Below the pieces are notes generated by a model. The model did not search any database and was not told the origin of the DNA. It worked only from the letters and a program-made list of their open reading frames with translations. This document shows, piece after piece, positions 7,887 to 16,077 of a stretch of DNA of 16,123 bases. Source of the stretch: Planctomycetaceae bacterium (GTDB taxonomy: Bacteria > Planctomycetota > Planctomycetia > Pirellulales > Pirellulaceae); assembly GCA_002685655.1 (NCBI GenBank), contig NYXM01000048.1, positions 1 to 16,123 on the forward strand. Reading direction: 5' to 3'. The translations under genes and the position numbers were made by a program. The stretch's first letter is position 1. Every line of letters begins with the position of its first letter.

Positions 7887-8141
7887 ATGACCGGACTCAA
7901 AACGCGACTCCGCGGCACTGTTGTGGTGCTTGCTGCCACCATTTGCATCTGCGTTGGGTCAGCTGTTTTCTCCTACCATTTCGGTTATCTGCAAGGTACG
8001 CGGGAAACGATCAAGAACAGCTCGACTGATCCGATCCCACCCGATCATTTTGCACCGATGCCCACCGAAGATCCAATTGAAATACGATGGGATCTTCTTC
8101 GCAATGCCACCAATGAACTCGAGTTCAACGGTACCGCGTGA
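7887..8141 (+). CDS. Small single-pass membrane protein, function unknown
   Basis: I do not recognise this 84-aa protein. It starts at ATG with GAGGA (7876-7880) 6 nt upstream, a good ribosome site. Residues 1-10 are basic (K5, R7, R9). Residues about 11-32 form one hydrophobic segment rich in Val, Ala and Ile, suitable as a signal anchor or uncleaved signal peptide. It is followed by a polar tail rich in Pro, Asp and Glu, ending with a short helix-like stretch (IRWDLLRNATNE). The expected topology is N-terminus in and C-terminus outside the cytoplasmic membrane. No enzymatic motif is visible. It stands alone, 340 bp after DUF1501 and 435 bp before the large cytochrome gene. The clear start signal and the signal-anchor pattern argue that it is a real gene, but it could be an unexpressed chance ORF. 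Confidence 0.6.
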   Translation: MTGLKTRLRGTVVVLAATICICVGSAVFSYHFGYLQGTRETIKNSSTDPIPPDHFAPMPTEDPIEIRWDLLRNATNELEFNGTA

Positions 8142-8576
8142 GGCGGTTGACTGTCCTTGGTCAGCGTGGTGCCCAGTGTGGCTTCACTGGCAACGCGCCA
8201 ATGCGCGCGCTACGTGTCAACACCATCGCAATCACTAGCATTAGCACGACGACATGCAAGCAGCCGCCTAGCCTGATCATCCGTGCATCTGCGTGTAGGC
8301 AGTTCGGTAGCAGGCGCTTAGGTTGCCACCAGTCGAAGACGATTGCGAACACGTAGCAATCCCCAGGCAACCTCTGTTTGTGTCTCCCCCACTATCGTCA
8401 CGCGCCGGTCTCAGATCGTCGACGAGATTGCGTTGCATTCCAAAGGTAGGCGGTTTACCTTGGTGCACGTGTCCGTGGTCCACTCCGTTGGATTTCCAGT
8501 CAGGCGGAATCAGGAATATCTATGATCAACGGAATCTGACAAGGCGGCTTGTGGCTTAAGAAACGAGAGGTGCATA
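8142..8576. other. Intergenic region, possibly with a decayed or doubtful minus-strand small ORF
   Basis: 435 bp with no convincing + strand gene; the overlapping short + frames (8138-8356, 8323-8559) have scrambled low-complexity composition. On the minus strand, 8370 to 8161 is open for 69 codons from a TTG and contains a hydrophobic run (GCLHVVVLMLVIAMVL), which could be a transmembrane helix, but no clear ribosome site. AGAGG at 8566-8570 is the ribosome site of the next gene. No clear promoter was seen. Confidence 0.45.
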
Positions 8577-11500
8577 GTGAGGGCGATTGACGCGCATGGA
8601 GCAGTGGCGACGTGGTTCGTTGTCTTCTCGGCGATTTCTGTCGTGGCGACTGCCGAGCCGTATTATTTGCATCCCTTTGAACGTGTGCAGCTGACTGACA
8701 CGTATTATTCAGAGGGTGCGAATGTGGGTGACATCAATGGCGATGGTGTGGTGGATGTCATACATGGTCCGTATTGGTTTGCCGGCCCTGCCTACCAAGA
8801 AAAATTTGAAATCTACGCACCCAAAGCGCAACCGCGCGAGGCGTACGCGGGCAGTTTCTTTTCCTGGGTTTACGATTTCGATCAAGACGGATCGAACGAT
8901 GTCCTCGCCGTTGGCTTTCCGGGTACACCGGCATACGTTTATCAGAATCCCGGCGATGGCGGGTTTGATCGCCACTGGAAGAAGCATCAAATCTTTGATT
9001 GGGTGTCAAATGAATCCCCACACTTCACAAATCTCGCCGGTGATCCGCGACCGGAATTGGTGTGCACGCGCAATGGTTTTTTTGGTTATGCAACTGTCAA
9101 CTGGGAAGCGCCATTCGAGCCGTGGACGTTTCATCCCATTTCCGAGCAGGTCGCGACGAAACGGTTTGGGCACGGGCTGGGCGTCGGTGATATTGACGGT
9201 GATGAGCGGCTGGACCTGATCGCCAAGAACGGCTGGTTTCGTCAGCCGCAGGCGAATACGCCGGACGGACCTTGGAAATTTCATCAAGCGACGTTTGCGC
9301 AAGGAGGCGGTGCGGAAATGTACGCTTACGACGTGGACGGGGATGGCGATCAGGATGTCATCACCAGCTTGAACGCGCATGCGTTTGGCCTGGCCTGGCA
9401 CGAGCAGATTCGTGAAGGTGATCAGATCCTCTTCCGCCCGCACCTGATCATGGGAAGCAAGCCGGAAGACAATAAGTATGGCAAGGTGTTTTCCGAATTG
9501 CACACTGTCACCTTGGCCGATATTGACGGCGATGGTCTGAAGGATATTGTGACCGGCAAGACCTATTGGTCGCATCACACAAAGAGCCCGATGTGGGACG
9601 CCGGCGCCGTGGTCTATTGGTTCAAGCTGGTTCGTGGCGAAGACGGAATCGACTGGATCCCTCACCAGATCGATAGCGAAGCGGGTGTTGGGCGGCAGGT
9701 CGTGGTGGCCGACGTCAACGGCGACGAACAGCTGGACGTAGTCGTCGGTGGCATGAAAGGCGCGCACGTCTTGTTGCATCGCCGCCAGGAAGTTGACGCC
9801 GAGCAATGGCGTGCGGCGCAGCCATCGCTTCCCAAACCGCTGGCCGAAGGGCTATCTCCCGAGGAAGCGGCACGCCAGATGACCGTGCCCGATGGGTTCC
9901 AGGTTCAATTGGCCGCTGGTGAACCGGATGTCCATCAACCGATCGGATTCTCCATCGATTCGCGTGGACGATTGTGGGTTGCCGAAGCACACACGTATCC
10001 ACGTCGTGCACCGGACGGCGAAGGCCAAGACAGGATCACAATTTTGGAAGACACTAACGGCGACGGCACGTTGGATTTGCGCAAAGTCTTCATTGAAGGG
10101 CTGAATCTAGTCAGCGGGATCGAGGTTGGGTTTGGCGGCGTGTGGGTGGGGGCGGCGCCGTATCTCATGTTCATCCCAGATCGTGACGGCAACGACCTGC
10201 CGGACGGTGACCCGGAAATCCTCTTGGACGGTTTTGGCTATCAGGACACGCACGAGACGCTGAATGCGTTTATGTGGGGGCCCGACGGCTGGTTGTATGG
10301 GTGCCACGGCGTGTTTACACATTCGCGCGTGGGCAAGCCAGGGACGCCCGATGCCCAACGCGTGCCGATGAATGCGGGCGTGTGGCGTTTCCATCCCACG
10401 CGGCACGAATTCGAAGTCTTTGCCTTCGGAACAAGTAATCCGTGGGGAGTCGACTTTAACGACGTCGGGCAAGCGTTTGTAACCGCTTGCGTCATTCCTC
10501 ACCTGTTTCACATGGTCCAGGGTGCGCGGTATCACCGACAGGGTGGCCGTCATTTCAATCCATACACCTTTGACGACATCAAGACGATCGCTGATCACGC
10601 CCACTTTGTGGGCAACATACGCGACCATGCCTGGTGGGGGCACGAGCCCCAAGTGCCGACGGACACCTCGCGAGCCGGCGGCGGCCACGCACATTGCGGC
10701 GCGATGATCTATTTGGGCGACAATTGGCCAGCTCGTTATCGAAACCACATCTTCTTCAACAATATCCACGGCAATCGCGTCAATTGTGATCTCTTGGAGA
10801 ACCATGGCTCGGGCTACGTGGGCCGTCATGGCAAGGATTTCTTGTTTGCGAACGATCGCTGGTTTCGTGGGATCAACTTGAAGTATGGTCCTGACGGCGC
10901 CGTTTACTTGATCGACTGGTATGACAAGAACGCTTGCCATCGCAACACTCCCGAGATATGGGATCGGACCACTGGGCGGATCTATAAGATCAGTTATGTC
11001 GGACAGGACAACGTGGCGGAAACGAAATCGGATCAACCGCCGGGATCGCCACTCGATCTGGATGGCTTGAGTGACGAAGCGCTCGTGGATTTGCTTTCCC
11101 ATCGCAACGATTGGTATGTGCGGATGGCTCGACGATTGCTACAGCAGCGCGATAGCTCACCTGCGATGCAAAGTCAGTTGGATCGAATGATCAACGAGGC
11201 AGCGACCGTTCCTTTACAATTGCGTGGTATGTGGGCTCAGCATGTTACAGGGGGTCTGGACGAAGCTCGCGCCATGCGACTGCTTGGCAGTCCGCATGAG
11301 CATGTTCGAGCCTGGACTATCCAGTTGCAGCTCGAAGATAACCAGGCCTCGACGGAATTTCTGGCGCAACTGTCCCAGATGGCTCAGCACGACGAATCGC
11401 CGATCGTTCGTTTGTATTTGGCTTCCGCGTTGCAACGGCTTCCGGTTGCTAAGCGTTGGGCGATCGCCGAGGCGCTTGTCCAGCACACCTCCGACGCTGA

Positions 11501-13241
11501 AGACCACAACTTGCCGCTACTTTATTGGTATGGCATCGAACCGCTGGTGGCCGTCGACACGCCGCGCGCGATGGGTTTGGCTCAAGAATCCAAGATCCCG
11601 CTGGTGACGCGCTACATCGTTCGCCGCGCCGCAAATGATGGAAGCATGTTGAACAACGTGTTGACATCGCTGCAAGAGCAATCGCAGCCGGAATCGCAGT
11701 TGTTGGTGTTGGACGAAATCCTCAACGCGTTCGAAGGGCGTGTGGACATTGCGATGCCCACGGGATGGCCGTCAACTTATGATAAGTTGGTCAAGAGCGA
11801 CAATGAAATCGTACGCGACCGTGCGGATCAGATTGCCATTCTGTTGGGTGATAAGCGGATCTTCCCGCGAATGCGCGAGCTGCTGACAAATCGGCAGGCA
11901 AAGATCGACAAACGCCGGCAGGCGCTAGACATCTTGGTACGTGGTCGGGACGCAGATGGTGCGAGTGCCTTTCAGTCGGTCTTGGACGAACCACACTTGC
12001 GCGGTGCCGCGATTCGCGCACTTGCTGCCTTGGATGACGCCAAAACGCCCACCTTGATTTTGCGTCATTATGCCAACCTCACCAGCGAAGAGCAGCACGA
12101 CGCCATCGCCACCCTGGTCTCCAGACCGACGAGCGCGCTTGCCTTATTGGACGCCATGAGCCAAGGCAAGGTTCGAACAACCGATGTGCACGCCTATCAT
12201 GTTCGACAACTGCAGCGTTTCAAGAATGCCGTACTGACGGCGCGCATTAGCGAAGTCTGGGGCGCCATTCGCGAAACATCGGGTGATAAGAAACAGCAGA
12301 TCGCAAAACTCAAGACAGCGCTATTGCCAAAACAGATCGCCGCTGCGGACTTGGGGCATGGCCGGCAGTTGTTCACCAAAAACTGTGCAACGTGCCATAC
12401 GTTGTTTGGTGAAGGTGAAAAGGTGGGTCCGGACATTACCGGATCTAATCGAGCGAATCTGGATTACATCCTCGAGAATGTGATTGACCCGAGCGCTGTG
12501 TTGGGGAAAGACTATCGGATGACGGTGATCGCAACCACGAGTGGCCGTGTTATTTCCGGATTGGTTCAGAAGGAAACCGATAGTGCTGTTACGCTGCGGA
12601 CGCTCAATGATACTGTTGTCGTTGCTAAGTCGGAGATCGAAGAGCGTCAGCTATCCCAACAGTCGTTGATGCCAGATCAACTGTTGGACCAGTTGAAGCC
12701 GGACGACATTCGTGATTTGATCGGCTATCTCGCCAGCCCGACGCAGGTCGGATTAAGCGGGCCCAAAGCACCGATCGATCCGGAGACAAAACGTGTGCCT
12801 GGGGCGATCGAAGGCGAGGGGATGAAGATTGTCTCTAAGACAGCCGGTGATGCTCGCAGCCAGGCAATGGGTGGGTTCAAGAAAGACCGCTGGAGTGGCG
12901 TCGATCATTTGTGGTGGACGGGTGCCAAACCGGGAGCCCGTTTGGAGCTCGAGCTGCCTGTTGAGCAAAAGGGACGCTTTCAGCTCGAAGTCGTTCTTAC
13001 CAAGGCCCGCGACTACGGAATCGTGCAAGTGACTCTGGACGGGCAGCGCATCGGCGACCCCGTGGATTTGTTCAACGCGCCAGATGTCATCACGACGGGC
13101 CTGCTGAAGTTTGGCGAGCACGATCTGAAGAGCGGCGCCCATCGACTAGGAATCGAGATTGTCGGCGCGAATCCGAACGCACAAAAGTCGTATATGTGTG
13201 GCCTCGATTTTGTCCTCCTGACTCCCGTGACGGCGCAATAG
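8577..13241 (+). CDS. Secreted FG-GAP / PVC-type dehydrogenase / HEAT / cytochrome c multidomain protein
   Basis: An intact 1554-aa exported protein. The start is GTG with AGAGG 6 nt upstream. The signal peptide is residues 1-26, ending ATA. Six aspartate-rich FG-GAP/VCBS-like motifs (DxDGDG-type) at 52, 100, 205, 252, 315 and 379 suggest a calcium-binding beta-propeller. From about 437 to 800 comes the PVC-type membrane-bound dehydrogenase domain, similar to soluble glucose or sorbosone dehydrogenase propellers, with motifs such as GRLWVAEAHTYP. Residues about 830-1240 are helical HEAT-like repeats. A single-heme cytochrome c module follows: CATCH (1270-1274) binds heme, then GPDITG and IDPS motifs of the planctomycete CxxCH family. 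The last 145 residues look like a beta-sandwich, perhaps carbohydrate-binding. The likely role is oxidation of a sugar or related substrate with electron transfer to the heme. The substrate and electron acceptor are unknown. Confidence 0.92.
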   Translation: MRAIDAHGAVATWFVVFSAISVVATAEPYYLHPFERVQLTDTYYSEGANVGDINGDGVVDVIHGPYWFAGPAYQEKFEIYAPKAQPREAYAGSFFSWVYDFDQDGSNDVLAVGFPGTPAYVYQNPGDGGFDRHWKKHQIFDWVSNESPHFTNLAGDPRPELVCTRNGFFGYATVNWEAPFEPWTFHPISEQVATKRFGHGLGVGDIDGDERLDLIAKNGWFRQPQANTPDGPWKFHQATFAQGGGAEMYAYDVDGDGDQDVITSLNAHAFGLAWHEQIREGDQILFRPHLIMGSKPEDNKYGKVFSELHTVTLADIDGDGLKDIVTGKTYWSHHTKSPMWDAGAVVYWFKLVRGEDGIDWIPHQIDSEAGVGRQVVVADVNGDEQLDVVVGGMKGAHVLLHRRQEVDAEQWRAAQPSLPKPLAEGLSPEEAARQMTVPDGFQVQLAAGEPDVHQPIGFSIDSRGRLWVAEAHTYPRRAPDGEGQDRITILEDTNGDGTLDLRKVFIEGLNLVSGIEVGFGGVWVGAAPYLMFIPDRDGNDLPDGDPEILLDGFGYQDTHETLNAFMWGPDGWLYGCHGVFTHSRVGKPGTPDAQRVPMNAGVWRFHPTRHEFEVFAFGTSNPWGVDFNDVGQAFVTACVIPHLFHMVQGARYHRQGGRHFNPYTFDDIKTIADHAHFVGNIRDHAWWGHEPQVPTDTSRAGGGHAHCGAMIYLGDNWPARYRNHIFFNNIHGNRVNCDLLENHGSGYVGRHGKDFLFANDRWFRGINLKYGPDGAVYLIDWYDKNACHRNTPEIWDRTTGRIYKISYVGQDNVAETKSDQPPGSPLDLDGLSDEALVDLLSHRNDWYVRMARRLLQQRDSSPAMQSQLDRMINEAATVPLQLRGMWAQHVTGGLDEARAMRLLGSPHEHVRAWTIQLQLEDNQASTEFLAQLSQMAQHDESPIVRLYLASALQRLPVAKRWAIAEALVQHTSDAEDHNLPLLYWYGIEPLVAVDTPRAMGLAQESKIPLVTRYIVRRAANDGSMLNNVLTSLQEQSQPESQLLVLDEILNAFEGRVDIAMPTGWPSTYDKLVKSDNEIVRDRADQIAILLGDKRIFPRMRELLTNRQAKIDKRRQALDILVRGRDADGASAFQSVLDEPHLRGAAIRALAALDDAKTPTLILRHYANLTSEEQHDAIATLVSRPTSALALLDAMSQGKVRTTDVHAYHVRQLQRFKNAVLTARISEVWGAIRETSGDKKQQIAKLKTALLPKQIAAADLGHGRQLFTKNCATCHTLFGEGEKVGPDITGSNRANLDYILENVIDPSAVLGKDYRMTVIATTSGRVISGLVQKETDSAVTLRTLNDTVVVAKSEIEERQLSQQSLMPDQLLDQLKPDDIRDLIGYLASPTQVGLSGPKAPIDPETKRVPGAIEGEGMKIVSKTAGDARSQAMGGFKKDRWSGVDHLWWTGAKPGARLELELPVEQKGRFQLEVVLTKARDYGIVQVTLDGQRIGDPVDLFNAPDVITTGLLKFGEHDLKSGAHRLGIEIVGANPNAQKSYMCGLDFVLLTPVTAQ

Positions 13242-13281
13242 TCGATTTTCGAACCGTCAACCCGTGCCCCACGCCGTCGAG

Positions 13282-13311
13282 TTGACAGGTTGTAATTCGA
13301 TTACGCAGGTT
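13282..13311 (+). promoter_or_regulatory. Possible operator: palindrome flanked by direct repeats
   Basis: GTAAT and ATTAC arms (13292-13296 and 13300-13304) around TCG form a perfect 13-bp inverted repeat, immediately bracketed by two CAGGTT copies 20 bp apart. A consensus -35 hexamer (TTGACA) overlaps the left copy. The symmetry resembles a dimeric regulator site, but there is no matching -10 box and no known regulator motif is recognised. Confidence 0.25.
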
Positions 13312-13377
13312 ACGTTGGTGGTATGAGCGCACGCCACGGCTGACAAATCTTCTGAGTGCTCAGCAATAATCGAAATT

Positions 13378-13393
13378 GCGGATTGAAATCCGC
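13378..13393. repeat. Intergenic hairpin downstream of the cytochrome gene
   Basis: GCGGAT and ATCCGC arms form a perfect 6-bp stem with a TGAA loop, 137 nt past the cytochrome stop codon. It lacks a downstream T-tract, so it may act in RNA processing or stability rather than intrinsic termination. Confidence 0.35.
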
Positions 13394-13596
13394 TACTCTG
13401 CGCCGCTAGACTGTTGGTAGGATAAAGCGATTGTAAGGTGTTCCCAGGCAATCGGCGTCTTGCCAGGCGGGGTTTCATCAGACACTGGCTTGGCATCCTG
13501 CCAGATCTCCGTGACGTACTATGTAAGTTGCATGACGGATAACCACGCTTCGTGCAAAAGATGAAGTACGATGCACCTTCCCAATGAGCGATTTGA

Positions 13597-16077
13597 ATGA
13601 CGATTCAGCTGGTTTGTCACCACCACCACAGGATTGAATTGTCGGAATCGCAGATCAACGCGCAACGATATATTGTGTGTCCTCTGTGTGGCTGCGCCTC
13701 GGCCAGCAGGAGAGCGAAACAAACGGCGGGTATGGACCCGCTCAGTCCCACTATGGACATAGCGCCGCCGGATCGCGCGAGCCAAATCGCTAAGACGCTC
13801 TCGCCGCGTCAGACGGTACGTGAGATCGATCCAGCGGACGAAATAGGGCACGAAGGGGAACCAACGGAGGATTTGTCGGACGGGGCGGTTGTGCCGACGC
13901 TGTGCAATGATTCGGAGTCGACGCAGGACGTTGCGGATGCGCATGTCGATAGCCGAGTGCAACAGATTCTTGATGTGGACAAAGGCATTCAGGACCCAAC
14001 GGAGGAGATGGACGAATTCCTGAACACGATGGAATTTGAGCCCGACGAAGCGCTAGAAGACGATGGTGATGCTCGACCGTCAAACGCACTCCTTGGCACA
14101 ATGGATTTTGAGTCGACGCCGACAGGACAACTGGCTGACCCAGAATCGAGGGACAGCGATGACCAGGGTTCGTCATTTGGCGCCAAAGTGGCGGGGCCCG
14201 CCCCAAACCTGCCCAATCACACCATAGGCGAAGAGCTTGGACGCGGAGGGATGGGGGTTGTCTATCGTTGTTACGATGAGCGTTCGGGCCGGCACGTCGC
14301 CTTAAAGACTTTGCAGCAGATCAGCCCGGCTGACTTGCAGAGATTTAAGCGTGAATTCCGTTCGTTGGCGGACCTGGCTCACCCCAATGTCGTCGCCCTC
14401 TATGAACTCTTGGGACACGGAGACACGTTGTGCTTCACGATGGAGTACCTGGAAGGCGTTGATTTTCTGGAATATGTCTGGTCCGGTTTTGACGGGATGC
14501 ATAGCGAGAGATTCAGCCAGATCATTCCGCGCGAGCAACCCGGTAGTCCGCGGCTTACACCGCGCCGAATCAAACGGTTGTACGAAGCGCTCAAGCAACT
14601 GGCAGCCGGGTTGGGCGCATTGCACCAGGCGAGCATCTTGCATCGGGATGTCAAACCATCAAATGTGATGGTCACGACCGGAAGACGTCTCGTGCTGTTG
14701 GACTTCGGGCTGGCAGCAGAGATTCAGCATGAACTGCGGGGTGGCGGTTCGCACGGAATTCAGGGTACACCCGAATACATGTCCCCGGAGCAGGCAGCCA
14801 ATCAAGAAACGCTCGAAGCGAGCGATTGGTACGCCGTGGGCGTCATGCTATATGAGATTCTAACGGGTTTCTTGCCGATAACTGGCGAAACCTTGAATCT
14901 TCTCTTCAAGAAGCAACATCAGGATCCGGTCGACCCGCACGAGTTGGAACCGAGTGCTCCACCAGAACTATGTCGATTGTGCATGGCTCTACTGGATCGC
15001 GATCCTAGCAAGCGACCGTCTGCCGTGGAGGTACTACAAGCGCTGAATGCGGCCGATCTTGCCGAAGCGCTGCGGATGTCACAACGCGCAGACAATCGAC
15101 GTTCGGTTGAATTGGTTGGACGAGAACGTCATCTGTCGACGCTGAAGCTGGGCTTCGAGCGAATGCAAGCAGGGGAACCGTTAAGCATTTTTGTGCACGG
15201 TCGTTCCGGAATGGGCAAGAGCGTTTTGGTTCAGCGCTTCTTGCAGGAGGTCAGACGCCTCGAAAGCGCCGTTGTGTTGGAAGGCCGCTGTTACGAACAA
15301 GAGTCTGTTCCCTTCAAAGCACTCGATAGTTTGGTTGATGATCTAAGCGACTATCTGATGGAATTGCCGAGAGATTTGGCGCACGAGTTTCTGCCTCGAG
15401 ACACGTTGGCGTTGTTTCGTGTGTTTCCGGTTCTTGGGCAACTGAAGGTCAAGGCGGATACGGCTCTCGCGCCGATCACGAACGCAACACAACAGGAGGT
15501 TCACCAACGCGCGCTGACGGCGCTGCGCGAACTGTTTCAGAATCTCGGCAGACGCTACCCGTTGGTCTTGTACATTGACGACTTACAGTGGGGAGACGTC
15601 GATAGTGCGGTAATGTTGGTCGATGTGTTACGCCCGCCTCAGGGACCGAGATTGCTGTTGCTGGGTTCGTACCGAAGTGAACACGAGGATACGAGTCCCT
15701 GCCTGCTGGCGTTACGCGACGCCTACAAACATGGTCGATTTCGTCCCCGCCGTGAGGAGTTGGGTGTCGAATCGCTCACAATGGAGGAAGCGACCTCGCT
15801 GGCCGCGATCTTACTCAGAGAGGTTCCTGGCGGTCAACAGCACGCAGAGAAGATCGGGCGAGAGTCAGCGGGATGGCCGTTCTTTGTGTGGGAATTGGTT
15901 CAGCACATCAAAGAGGATGCGGGGGGCACGCAGACCTCTTTGGAACTTGACGAAGTCATTTGGACACGCGTCAATCGACTGCCCGCGGAAACCCGTCAGT
16001 TGCTAGAAGTATTTGCCGTGTCTGGTTGTGAACGGCGCTCGAAAATGCTAGCGCTTGGGCGGGGGATTCGCGTGTAA
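13597..16077 (+). CDS. Ser/Thr protein kinase fused to an AAA-type ATPase (PknK-like), apparently truncated at the C-terminus
   Basis: An 826-aa cytoplasmic signalling protein with no signal peptide. An in-frame TGA directly precedes the ATG, fixing the longest start; the ribosome site is weak. Residues 7-33 form a zinc-ribbon-like element (CHHHH, then CPLCGC). An acidic, probably disordered linker runs to about 207. The kinase domain (about 208-490) has all key motifs: GRGGMG loop (215-220), catalytic K237, HRDVKPSN (349-356), DFG (369-371) and TPEYMSPE (391-398), so it should be active. An AAA_16-type ATPase follows from about 508, with Walker A GRSGMGKS (535-542) and Walker B IDD (D661, D662). 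Relatives usually continue into a helical TPR-like region for several hundred residues. This one stops at 826, just after the ATPase, with an atypical tail. A G-run at 16061-16065 may mark a frameshift. It probably senses a cell signal; targets unknown. Confidence 0.85.
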   Translation: MTIQLVCHHHHRIELSESQINAQRYIVCPLCGCASASRRAKQTAGMDPLSPTMDIAPPDRASQIAKTLSPRQTVREIDPADEIGHEGEPTEDLSDGAVVPTLCNDSESTQDVADAHVDSRVQQILDVDKGIQDPTEEMDEFLNTMEFEPDEALEDDGDARPSNALLGTMDFESTPTGQLADPESRDSDDQGSSFGAKVAGPAPNLPNHTIGEELGRGGMGVVYRCYDERSGRHVALKTLQQISPADLQRFKREFRSLADLAHPNVVALYELLGHGDTLCFTMEYLEGVDFLEYVWSGFDGMHSERFSQIIPREQPGSPRLTPRRIKRLYEALKQLAAGLGALHQASILHRDVKPSNVMVTTGRRLVLLDFGLAAEIQHELRGGGSHGIQGTPEYMSPEQAANQETLEASDWYAVGVMLYEILTGFLPITGETLNLLFKKQHQDPVDPHELEPSAPPELCRLCMALLDRDPSKRPSAVEVLQALNAADLAEALRMSQRADNRRSVELVGRERHLSTLKLGFERMQAGEPLSIFVHGRSGMGKSVLVQRFLQEVRRLESAVVLEGRCYEQESVPFKALDSLVDDLSDYLMELPRDLAHEFLPRDTLALFRVFPVLGQLKVKADTALAPITNATQQEVHQRALTALRELFQNLGRRYPLVLYIDDLQWGDVDSAVMLVDVLRPPQGPRLLLLGSYRSEHEDTSPCLLALRDAYKHGRFRPRREELGVESLTMEEATSLAAILLREVPGGQQHAEKIGRESAGWPFFVWELVQHIKEDAGGTQTSLELDEVIWTRVNRLPAETRQLLEVFAVSGCERRSKMLALGRGIRV

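Larger units (their letters stand above)
13242..13596. other. Intergenic region before the kinase gene, rich in small inverted repeats
   Basis: 355 bp without a supported gene. Elements seen are a consensus TTGACA (13282-13287), the palindrome GTAAT-TCG-ATTAC (13292-13304) flanked by CAGGTT copies (13286-13291 and 13306-13311), CTGAG-TG-CTCAG (13352-13363), and a hairpin GCGGAT-TGAA-ATCCGC (13378-13393). No -10 hexamer lies at normal spacing from TTGACA, and no T-tract follows the hairpin on the + strand. Confidence 0.45.

Noticed and set aside
10107..11102. 331-codon open frame on the minus strand
   Set aside because: It lies wholly antisense to the well-supported cytochrome gene; its composition is a mirror of that gene and no family motif is seen.
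13282..13310. Full sigma-70 promoter starting at TTGACA 13282
   Set aside because: The sequence 16-18 bp downstream (around GCAGGT) does not resemble a -10 hexamer.
13583..13636. Short ORF starting at ATG 13583, overlapping the kinase start
   Set aside because: Only about 17 codons, no ribosome site; probably chance, although a leader peptide cannot be formally excluded.
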